From the NCBI RefSeq assembly GCF_000154785.2, contig NC_015730.1, positions 3,991,501 to 4,055,500 of the forward strand: DNA of 64,000 nt. Reading direction: 5' to 3'. The DNA is from Roseobacter litoralis Och 149 (GTDB lineage: Bacteria; Pseudomonadota; Alphaproteobacteria; Rhodobacterales; Rhodobacteraceae). Below are positions 36,842 through 44,563 of this stretch, piece by piece. Positions within the stretch are counted from its first letter, which is position 1. Every line of letters starts with the position of its first letter. The translations under genes were made by a program, and so were the position numbers. The notes beneath the pieces were generated by a model. That model saw only the letters and a program-made list of their open reading frames with translations, was not told the origin of the DNA and searched no databases.

Positions 36842-37477
36842 ATGACAAACTCGAAGGAAAACATCAATCAAAACCGCCGTGCCTTTCTCGCCGGTATTCC
36901 AGCCACTGCGGCAACCGTTGCACTGGGCGCATCGCAGGTTGCCGCCCAAACATCGCCACGCGTTGCCACCGGACGCAGACTGTTGGGAAATCTGGAAGTG
37001 TCCGAGCGGGGGCTTGGCGTCCAGAACATGCACCGGACGTTCTACACCATCGTGCCGGACCGTGACGAGATGATCCGCTTGATCCGGTCAGCCAATAAGC
37101 ATGGGGTGACCTTCTTTGATTGTGCAGAAGTCTATGGACCCTTCGCGTGCGAACGCATCCTTGGAGAGGCCATGGTACCGTTTCGCAATGACATTCAGGT
37201 CACCACCAAGTTTGGCTTTGGCGTCGACCCCGAAACTGGTGTGTGGGACTTTGCAGTCACAAGCCAGCCAGAGCGTTTTCGTCGCCCCGTTGAAGGGTCG
37301 TTGAAACGTCTTGGCACGGATCGCATTGATCTGCTGTACCAGCACCGCGTTGACCAGCGCATACTCATAGACGAGGCGACTGGCCTCATCGCAAGCAAGA
37401 CGCTGGGGCTAGGTGTTTTGGGCCGATTTCCGATCCGCGGCGTTGAAGGTCAGCAAGACACTTATACCGTTGCATGA
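36842..37477 (+). pseudogene. Aldo/keto reductase with Tat-like leader, C-terminally truncated
   Basis: The start ATG 36842 has AAGGAGA eight bases upstream. A twin-arginine leader (NQNRRAFLAGIPATAATVAL, ending VAAQ) is followed by the AKR core. Active-site residues are present: Asp and Tyr in FFDCAEVYGPF, Lys in QVTTKFGFG, His in LLYQHRVDQ. The protein stops at 211 residues, whereas AKRs of this kind have about 330-370; after YQHRVD the sequence is unlike the family, so the last barrel strands and cofactor loops are lost. Function is doubtful. Confidence 0.65.
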
Positions 37478-38125
37478 AATTGATGGCCGTTCTCACTCAG
37501 ATTGGGACGGGCCATCCTTGCCGCGCGCACTGACGGCGAAGGATTGAGCTGCCGTCCACCAAACTGAACGCTGTAGAGACCGCAATATCACGCAAGATAG
37601 CAGCGAATTCACACTTTTCCTCCTGCGGCGCTTGCTGTGGTTCCCGCGAAGCGCACTTAGCAAGTCTTGGTTACTACCAATCGAACGGCAAGTTTGTCTC
37701 GCCGACTGTGATTTAGTAAGGGTCTTAGTGTTGCGCTTGCAGCGAGTGTTCGGCAATCGGGCTACAGCCGCAGCGTTGCGGACGCACATCCAATGTCTCT
37801 TGTGGGCCGTCCGCAAGATCCGTTTGAATTGGGCCGAGGTGCATGCTGCATCGCCTCTGATGGCCGCTACGAGCACAGCTTGTGAATTTGATTTCTTGCT
37901 GTGCGCGCTCGCAGTATGGAAATCGCAGCATGCGCAAAACTGGATCCGCTGCAATGCGGCGGACAATCCGGTCGATCATTCTTTTCGCAGCGAGAACGTA
38001 AGTCCCAACTGACCAGAAGCGGGCTTTCGCCGCAGTTGCACTAACGACGGCTTTTGAGCTAACGGCCTAAGATCGACTGTGATTCTGCCTCTGACAAGAA
38101 CGGTCCTATTTGAACATGGTTGTAT
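37478..38125. other. Gene-poor intergenic stretch
   Basis: About 650 bases follow the truncated reductase. Open frames on both strands are rich in Arg, Ser and Cys and resemble no family. Composition is like other decayed spacers of this window. I see no RNA gene or clear repeat here. Confidence 0.45.
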
Positions 38126-38899
38126 TCAGGCTGACAGCCAATCAAACGTGGTCTTATCTGAAGGCAGAAAGAACTCAATCTGGATTTCTTGAGCAACCGC
38201 ATCTTCTGGACTACCAAAACTGGCCGTGATGGCAATCAGCCCGATTTCGGCGGTATTGATCCGGTATCGTTCCGGAAATACAGGCATTCCTCGCATGGGT
38301 TCGCGTGATCGCGGTGCATATTTTCGGGCAAGCGGGGTCTGCTGGTTCCTGTCTAAAACATGTCTGGCGTCAGCGCTTATGAGAGCGGCCATGTTAAGAC
38401 GGCGCAACACATGCGGGACTACCTGTTCTGGGTTCAAAAGAAAGCGTCCAATTCCATCGGGCGATAGTGTCAAATCGTAGATGTTTCTGCGCAGCCTGTC
38501 CTGCACACCGCCCTTTCCAAGCGCTTGAGTTACCAGAGAGCAGAACGCCTGATTGGATGTCAGGATATCACCAGCGCGATTAACAGCATAGGCTGGGTAG
38601 GGCTCCTGCTTTTGAAGGACAGCGGCGACCGGTGAGCGTATTTCGTCAAATGCAACATCTGACCATTCGACCCGAGCGTTCCAATGAAGAAATCCGGCAG
38701 CTGCATACAGCGGAGCAGCGTCTTCGTAATTAAGTGCCAACGCCTCAGCTAATTTGTCGACGGTCTGCCGTCTTGGGACTGCACGGCCACTTTCCAAAAA
38801 ACTGATCTGTCGTTGAGAAATCCCCGACAGCGCCGAAAGCTGAGTCTGAGAGGCGCGAAACCGGCGTCTAGCTTCGGTGAGGGTTTGCCCGAATTTCAA
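38126..38899 (-). CDS. XRE-family regulator with MmyB-like ligand-binding domain
   Basis: The 257-residue protein has an N-terminal HTH (ARRRFRASQTQLSALSGISQ, RQISFLESGRAVPRRQTVDK) and then a PAS-like MmyB domain: YPAYAVNRAGDILTSNQAFC, NIYDLTLSPDGIGRFLLNPE and FPERYRINTAEIGLIAITAS. Such regulators sense an unknown small ligand. It is divergent from the small membrane protein gene at 38993 across a 93-base gap, which it may control. Confidence 0.9.
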   Translation of the reverse strand: MKFGQTLTEARRRFRASQTQLSALSGISQRQISFLESGRAVPRRQTVDKLAEALALNYEDAAPLYAAAGFLHWNARVEWSDVAFDEIRSPVAAVLQKQEPYPAYAVNRAGDILTSNQAFCSLVTQALGKGGVQDRLRRNIYDLTLSPDGIGRFLLNPEQVVPHVLRRLNMAALISADARHVLDRNQQTPLARKYAPRSREPMRGMPVFPERYRINTAEIGLIAITASFGSPEDAVAQEIQIEFFLPSDKTTFDWLSA

Positions 38900-38992
38900 A
38901 CAGGTCTCCGTTTATGATGTTCTAGTAATAGATTTGATTACCTTCAAACGGCTAATGTTGAAAAGCAAGAATACATTTGAAAGGAACAAGAC

Positions 38993-39409
38993 ATGCGACA
39001 ACAAACACGGACCATCGCAATTTTCATCGGATTGATGTGTCTGGTTCGTTTCTCACTCGGCGCTGTAGGATATGTTGCACCGGACTTCCTGATGCTGGAG
39101 CTGGGCGCGTTGCCTGATGAAAATTTGCAGATGCCCTATGTCGTGCGCGTGTGGGCCATTCGCGATATGGTTATCACAGTGCTAGTGGTCATTGCCACGC
39201 CTGCAACTATCGTCCCACTGCTGATTGGCTGCATCGTCATCGACAGTGTTGATATTTTGACGGCAGTCTTGAGCGGTCAGTCGGGAGCCAATACAGCCAG
39301 TGAAACAATCAGCCTGACGATGACCGCCATACTCGCCCTAATCCCAGAGACAATCGCGCTGGTTCTGATTTTACGAAACCGGCGACTGTCCACTATCCGG
39401 CAAGTGTAA
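38993..39409 (+). CDS. Small four-helix membrane protein, family not recognised
   Basis: The 138-residue protein starts behind GAAAGGAAC. It has hydrophobic segments at about residues 6-26, 52-72, 72-90 and 105-125 and a basic tail (LRNRRLSTIRQV). The layout FIGLMCLVRFSLGAVGYVAP followed by VRVWAIRDMVITVLVV resembles DUF4267-like proteins, but I am not certain. Its head-to-head placement with the XRE-MmyB gene suggests it is that regulator's target. Confidence 0.7.
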   Translation: MRQQTRTIAIFIGLMCLVRFSLGAVGYVAPDFLMLELGALPDENLQMPYVVRVWAIRDMVITVLVVIATPATIVPLLIGCIVIDSVDILTAVLSGQSGANTASETISLTMTAILALIPETIALVLILRNRRLSTIRQV

Positions 39410-39564
39410 TGATGGCCGACCAAACCTCCGCGCCCCGACCTTAATATGTTCCAAAAAATCCTAACTCTAGAGTATACGTAAGCCACGTTGATCAAAGTTA
39501 CCAAAAGAAGTGTTTCAAAATCCAATCAGTTGGTCGAGGTTTTTGGCTCTATTGTGATGGCAGA

Positions 39565-39665
39565 CATGCGCTGCGGCGCAGAAACGACGCACTCCGGGCT
39601 CGCTAGCGCCATTGGAGCAAGCGCAGCATCTATGCGCATTTCGCTCGGATGAGGCACGGCCCAAA
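39565..39665 (+). repeat. Dispersed intergenic repeat, copy 1
   Basis: Within the 560-base gap between 39410 and 39970, this stretch aligns with 53624-53722 at roughly 75-80 percent by eye. The best block is TTGGAGCAAGCGCAGCAT, identical in both. A second short repeat, CTCTCGCGTTAAATYGGCC, occurs twice inside this gap (about 39671 and 39848). No gene was found in the gap; one or more terminators may lie here. Confidence 0.6.
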
Positions 39666-39970
39666 GCTGCCTCTCGCGTTAAATTGGCCATGCTGAGATG
39701 CGGCCCGTCAAACCAGCCATTCGCTGCAACTGCGCTATCGGGTTCGCGGTGAACTCACACCATGCGAAACAAACCGGACATTCGATGTTCGACCTTTGCT
39801 CACGCACCATTCCCTCGCTGTTGCAGCAGAATTTTTGCTGCATTGCAGCCTCTCGCGTTAAATCGGCCGTTCAATGTGACCAATCCAGGTTGATTTCAAT
39901 TCGGTGTTTCGCGGCGTCTTAGCGATGCATGCTTGCTTTCAGAGGGAGAAAGCTGAGGGCGCTCGTCCAG

Positions 39971-41368
39971 TCATACGGTCGCCAAGGCTCTCGTGCCGGC
40001 ATCATTTGACGTTTGAACGCCAAAGGGCCAACGCACAAAGAGCATGGATTCGCCCGCAATATCATGGACGAGCAAGGTGTGCGCTAAATCACCAAGGGGG
40101 CAGTTCAGGACGATTTGTCCCTTTCGCTGGGCTTTTGCGACGACATGAACGTCAAATGGAACATCGGGATGACACGTTTGTAGGTGTGCGACGATTTGGG
40201 GGGCTGCGCCAACAGCCATATAGAGAGCGACACATGTACCCGGTTTGATGTCCTTGATCGCATCGGGCACCGTAAATCCGCTTTGGCGGTGCCCTGTGCT
40301 CAGCACAAGTGTGTCGATATTGCCTCTTTCCGTGAGGCTTTGGCCGACACTCGCAGCCGCCGCACAGGCCGCCGTAACACCGGGCACAATTTCAAACGGG
40401 ATATCGCTGGCTTTGAGGGCATCGGTTTCCTCAGTACTGCGTGCGAACACTCCGGGGTCACCGCATTTCAGGCGCACCACCCTTTGCCCACGTTTGGCGG
40501 CAGCGACAAGCGTTTGAGTGATCTTTTCTTGCGGCCAACTATGACACCCCGGAGACTTACCAACATAGATGCGTTCAGCGTCGCGGCGTGCCAGTTCCAG
40601 AATTTCGGGATCAAGAAGGCGATCATAATAAATGACATCTGCTTCTTGCAGGCGCTGAACGCCGCGCAGGGTGATTAGATCCTTCGCACCGGGCCCCGCC
40701 CCCACAAGGCTAACGCTACCGCCCTTTGTGGCCCCAAAGTCACCTGTCTCGATGGCCGTTTTTATCAACTTGGCTGCTTCGCGTTCGGCCCCGCCGGAAA
40801 ACAATTGGCGCGGTGTGTCATTGAACACCCAGCGCCACAAGTCCCGCCGCGCGCGAGGTCCGAGACGGGCCGCCGCCGCCCCGCGCATACGACCCGCAAG
40901 GGCCGCAAGATCACCAAGGCGAGGTTCAAGTACCTCTTCCAATTTGGTCTTGATTTGGCGCGCCAGCACGGGGGCTGTGCCTTCGGTGCCAATGGCGACA
41001 ACCACAGGGTCACGATCCACAATTGACGGCGTGATGGCGTCACACAGCCGGGGCTGGTCCACCACATTTACCGTCGCGCCGCCCGCTTTTGCCAGCGCAT
41101 GCAGCGCCATGTCGATACCGGGGCACCCCGAAGCAATGAACACCAGCGCGGTATCTGAAAACGTGTCGGGCGTAATGGGGCCAATTTGATGTGTGATCCG
41201 CCCCTCAACCGCGAGGCCCGACAATTCAGGGTCGAGCGCCGGTGCCCAGATGTCGACCATCGCTTCGGTTTTGAGGATCAGCCTTGTTTTTTGCGCGGCT
41301 TGTTCGCCACCACCAATGATGACAACGCGGCGACCTGCCATTTGCAGGAACATGGGGAAGGTTCTCAT
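39971..41368 (-). CDS. cysG: Siroheme synthase CysG (fused)
   Basis: The 465-residue protein starts at 41368 (MRTFPMFLQMAGRRVVIIGG), forming ATGA with the upstream small gene. The N-terminal precorrin-2 dehydrogenase/ferrochelatase module has VVIIGGGEQAAQKTRLIL and AIGTEGTAPVLARQIKTKLE. From about residue 210 the uroporphyrinogen-III methyltransferase follows: VSLVGAGPGAKDLITLRGVQ, VRLKCGDPGVFARSTEE and VPGVTAACAAAASVGQSLT. It converts uroporphyrinogen III to siroheme, the cofactor of NirB encoded in the same cluster. Confidence 0.94.
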   Translation of the reverse strand: MRTFPMFLQMAGRRVVIIGGGEQAAQKTRLILKTEAMVDIWAPALDPELSGLAVEGRITHQIGPITPDTFSDTALVFIASGCPGIDMALHALAKAGGATVNVVDQPRLCDAITPSIVDRDPVVVAIGTEGTAPVLARQIKTKLEEVLEPRLGDLAALAGRMRGAAAARLGPRARRDLWRWVFNDTPRQLFSGGAEREAAKLIKTAIETGDFGATKGGSVSLVGAGPGAKDLITLRGVQRLQEADVIYYDRLLDPEILELARRDAERIYVGKSPGCHSWPQEKITQTLVAAAKRGQRVVRLKCGDPGVFARSTEETDALKASDIPFEIVPGVTAACAAAASVGQSLTERGNIDTLVLSTGHRQSGFTVPDAIKDIKPGTCVALYMAVGAAPQIVAHLQTCHPDVPFDVHVVAKAQRKGQIVLNCPLGDLAHTLLVHDIAGESMLFVRWPFGVQTSNDAGTRALATV

Positions 41369-41658
41369 GCGGACGGGCTTTCTGTGTGATGACGCGCGTC
41401 CCACAGGTCCTGCGCGATCTGATGTGCTTTATCGGGGGTTGGTGCCGCCTTTGGCGTCCAAAGCGCAAGCCCGGCCTCTCCGATGGCCGCGACCTGCGCC
41501 TGACGGCTGCGGTCGGACGGATGAAACGTACCTTGCACCGCGGCAGGTGCGGCGCTCCGCGTCAGGATCGACGCCATCACACCTTGCGCGGCATCCGTCA
41601 TTGTCCGAGCACGGCCCTTGCCACGTGCCAAGATCTGAACAAAGGGCGCGAGGGTCAT
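41365..41658 (-). CDS. Small protein resembling the N-terminus of TrpD2-like glycosyltransferases
   Basis: This 97-residue frame is wedged between nasA and cysG with ATGA overlaps on both sides, so it is translated in step with them. Residues 1-40, TLAPFVQILARGKGRARTMT, resemble the start of YbiB/TrpD2-type (anthranilate phosphoribosyltransferase-like) proteins, which are about 330 residues long. The remainder, including IGEAGLALWTPKAAPTPDKA and a final QIAQDLWDARH, does not continue that fold. It may be an internally deleted relic kept for coupling, or a small protein in its own right. Confidence 0.6.
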   Translation of the reverse strand: MTLAPFVQILARGKGRARTMTDAAQGVMASILTRSAAPAAVQGTFHPSDRSRQAQVAAIGEAGLALWTPKAAPTPDKAHQIAQDLWDARHHTESPSA

Positions 41659-44231
41659 TCTGCCGCCATCGGAAGGTGAGCCTGCGCCAGGAGAGCGGTC
41701 AATTCAGGCTTACAGGATCCACAGTTGGTGCCTGCACAGGTTGCTTCGCCCAAAGCGGCAACACTGTGCGCGCCATTCGCAACGGCAGCCAACAGAGTAT
41801 TTCGGCCCACGTTGAAACATGCACAAACGGTTGCGCCCACATCTGGCCGGTCAGAGGGACTGCGTCCTGCCAGAGCGACAAGCGGTGGTGTCTCTGTGCC
41901 GATCATATCAACGATCGCCATGCGCGACACGACAACAGGGGTCGGCGCGGCAAAGAGCAGCGCTGTGATTTGGCCGTTCTGCGTTATGGCGATGCGTGTA
42001 TTTCCAGTGGCGGCGTCCGTTTGGATTGACGCATCACCCCCCGGTTGTCCACTTAGATCCCGCACCTCGGTTTCCCAATCGCTTGGGTTTTTTGCGCTCG
42101 CCAGTTCCACCTGCCAGCCCGTTTGCGTGCGCGCGATGGCAGCGTAGGGTGTTTGGGGGTCGGGCTCATTGATACAGGCCAAAAACCCGTACCACTTCGC
42201 CTTATATAGCTGCGCTGTTACGGCGTTCGATTTCAACGCAGGTTGGCCAGAAAACGGGTCCACCCGTGGCGCTGTGACACTGTTCACGGTCCCTGTTGTC
42301 GTGCGTTGACGTGTCCAATGCATCGGCGCGAAAAGCTGTCCTTGCGCCACGCGGGAGGTGACGAGCGCGCGCAAAATCGCTCGACCATAGATGCTTTCCA
42401 CTGTCATCAAAGCGCCGGGGGTGACGCCCAATTCAGCCGCGTCAGTGGGGTTTACCTCAACATAAGGTTCGGCGAAATGGGCGCATAACCGCGCCGATTT
42501 GCCCGTCCGCGTCATGGTGTGCCACTGGTCGCGGTTGCGCCCTGTGTTGAGCGTGAATCGTGATTTTGACAATACCGGCGCGGTCACCGCGATCATGCGG
42601 GCCTTGCCGTCGGGGTGAAAAAAACGACCGTTCGCAAAAAACCGATGATCATTTCCCGGCCACTGTGTCGGGATCAGACGGGCATAATCGGCATCAGCAA
42701 AAATGCTCAGATCCAGATCACGCGCAATATGGGAGGCGGCTTTGTCCAGCGCCACATATTCCGCAAAGATATCGGCAGGTTTTTGGTAATCAAAGGCATC
42801 GCCAAACCCCATACGCACCGCCACGTCGCTGAGAATCTTCCAATCGGGCCGCGTACTTCCCGGGGCCGGCAAGAAGGCCCGTTGACGCGAAATACGGCGT
42901 TCGGAGTTGGTGACGGTGCCGTCCTTTTCACCCCACCCGGTGGCTGGTAAAAGAACATGAGCAAGATCGTTGGTATCTGTCTTTTCCATGATGTCGGACG
43001 TGACGACAAATGGAACCTTGGCGATGGCAGCTGAGACGCCGTCAGAGTCGGGCAAGGACACAGCAGGATTGGTCGATATCACCCAAAGCACCTTGATTTT
43101 CCCGTTCGCACAAGCCTCAAACAGATCGACCGCCTTCAGGCCCGGTTTGGTACAAATGGTCGGGCTGTCCCAGAATTCCTGCACCACCTGTCGATGCTCT
43201 GCATTGTCCAATTCCAGATGGTTTGCCAGCATATTGGCAAGCCCCCCGACTTCGCGACCACCCATCGCATTGGGTTGACCGGTGACAGAAAAAGGCCCCG
43301 CCCCCGGGTGCCCGATGCGGCCCGTCGCCAAATGACAATTCAGGATGGCGTTGACCTTGTCAGTGCCACAGCTGGCTTGGTTCACCCCTTGGGAATAGAT
43401 TGTAATGACCCGTTTGGTCCTTGCCCAAAGGGCAAAGAAATTCGCCAGTTCCTGATGGGTCAAACCGGATTGGGACGGATCAGACGCGCGCGCTGTGTCG
43501 ATCGCAGCAGATGTGCCATTCACGTGGTTCTTGGTGAATGCCGCATCCAGTTTGTTCGTATCAGCCAGATGCGCAAGCAGCCCATTGAACAGCGCGATAT
43601 CACCATCAGGCGCAATTTGAAGATGCATGTCCGCAAGGTCCGTCGTGGCAGTGCGGCGCGGGTCGATGTTAACGACATGCATGCCGGGCCGCGCCTCTTT
43701 CGCCGCCGCAATGCGTTGATACAACACCGGATGGCACCACGCGAGGTTGGACCCAACCAGCACGATCAGTTCAGCCTGTTCCAAATCAGCGTAGATGCCC
43801 GGAACCGTATCCGTGCCAAATGCACGTTTATGTCCGGCGACAGATGACGCCATGCACAGCCGCGAGTTGGTGTCGATATTCGCGGCACCAATGAACCCTT
43901 TCATCAGCTTGTTGGCGACGTAATAATCCTCGGTCAACAATTGGCCAGAGGCATAAAAAGCCACGCTTTCGGGGCCATGTTCGGCAATCGCAGCACTGAA
44001 TTTCTGCGCCACCAGATCAAGGGCAGTGTCCCAATCGGCATCCGCGCCGTTCACCTTGGGGTGCAAAAGTCGTCCTTCAAGATCAATCGTTTCGCCTAAC
44101 GCCGCCCCCTTGGAGCACAGACGTCCAAAATTCGCCGGATGATCAGGGTCACCTTTGATCGTGCCATCAGCCCCAGCCAGAACCCCGCAGCCCACGCCGC
44201 AATAGGGACATGTGGTGCGGGTCACGCTCAT
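41655..44231 (-). CDS. nasA: Assimilatory nitrate reductase catalytic subunit
   Basis: An 858-residue molybdopterin enzyme. The N-terminal 4Fe-4S motif is TTCPYCGVGCGVLAG with a fourth Cys in GRLCSKGAALG. Molybdopterin-binding regions include ANIDTNSRLCMASSVAGHKR, QGVNQASCGTDKVNAILNCH and GTVTNSERRISRQRAFLPAP. The C terminus adds a BFD-type 2Fe-2S domain: VGATVCACFNVGRNTLL and GTNCGSCKPELTALL. It reduces nitrate to nitrite in the cytoplasm. It overlaps nirD by four bases. Confidence 0.95.
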   Translation of the reverse strand: MSVTRTTCPYCGVGCGVLAGADGTIKGDPDHPANFGRLCSKGAALGETIDLEGRLLHPKVNGADADWDTALDLVAQKFSAAIAEHGPESVAFYASGQLLTEDYYVANKLMKGFIGAANIDTNSRLCMASSVAGHKRAFGTDTVPGIYADLEQAELIVLVGSNLAWCHPVLYQRIAAAKEARPGMHVVNIDPRRTATTDLADMHLQIAPDGDIALFNGLLAHLADTNKLDAAFTKNHVNGTSAAIDTARASDPSQSGLTHQELANFFALWARTKRVITIYSQGVNQASCGTDKVNAILNCHLATGRIGHPGAGPFSVTGQPNAMGGREVGGLANMLANHLELDNAEHRQVVQEFWDSPTICTKPGLKAVDLFEACANGKIKVLWVISTNPAVSLPDSDGVSAAIAKVPFVVTSDIMEKTDTNDLAHVLLPATGWGEKDGTVTNSERRISRQRAFLPAPGSTRPDWKILSDVAVRMGFGDAFDYQKPADIFAEYVALDKAASHIARDLDLSIFADADYARLIPTQWPGNDHRFFANGRFFHPDGKARMIAVTAPVLSKSRFTLNTGRNRDQWHTMTRTGKSARLCAHFAEPYVEVNPTDAAELGVTPGALMTVESIYGRAILRALVTSRVAQGQLFAPMHWTRQRTTTGTVNSVTAPRVDPFSGQPALKSNAVTAQLYKAKWYGFLACINEPDPQTPYAAIARTQTGWQVELASAKNPSDWETEVRDLSGQPGGDASIQTDAATGNTRIAITQNGQITALLFAAPTPVVVSRMAIVDMIGTETPPLVALAGRSPSDRPDVGATVCACFNVGRNTLLAAVANGAHSVAALGEATCAGTNCGSCKPELTALLAQAHLPMAAE

Positions 44232-44563
44232 GCGGCCACCCGCGCCCGCAAAAAGGCGCGATCCAGCAGAATGCGCCCGTTCTCAACGCGCGCGGGATAA
44301 GTTGCGACGCGGCCCTCGTCCGCGCCCTGTGCGCGCCCGGTTTCCAGCGAAATGACCCAGTTATGCAGCGGACAGGTCACTGACTTTCCGTGCACAATCC
44401 CTTCGGCCAGGGGCCCTGCTTTATGTGGGCACGCATTGTCGAGTGCAAATATCTCATCCTCAGCCGTCCGAAAAACCGCCACGCATCCAAAAGCGGTCTT
44501 TACCATTCGTGCACCCCGCATCGGAACGTTTTCAAGCGGGGCAATATCAATCCAGTCCGTCAT
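44228..44563 (-). CDS. nirD: Nitrite reductase (NADH) small subunit
   Basis: The start at 44563 (MTDWIDIAPLENVPMRGAR) shares ATGA with the nirB stop; an in-frame start further back runs into nirB. The 111-residue protein is Rieske-like (DNACPHKAGPLAEGIVHGKS, TCPLHNWVISLETGRAQG). CPHK and CPLHNW keep the Cys-His pairs, unlike many NirD proteins that have lost them. It assists NirB in reducing nitrite to ammonium. Confidence 0.92.
   Translation of the reverse strand: MTDWIDIAPLENVPMRGARMVKTAFGCVAVFRTAEDEIFALDNACPHKAGPLAEGIVHGKSVTCPLHNWVISLETGRAQGADEGRVATYPARVENGRILLDRAFLRARVAA

Noticed and set aside
37493..38012. Overlapping open frames of 126-157 codons on both strands
   Set aside because: Neither has an RBS or a recognisable motif, and the amino-acid make-up is unlike real proteins here.
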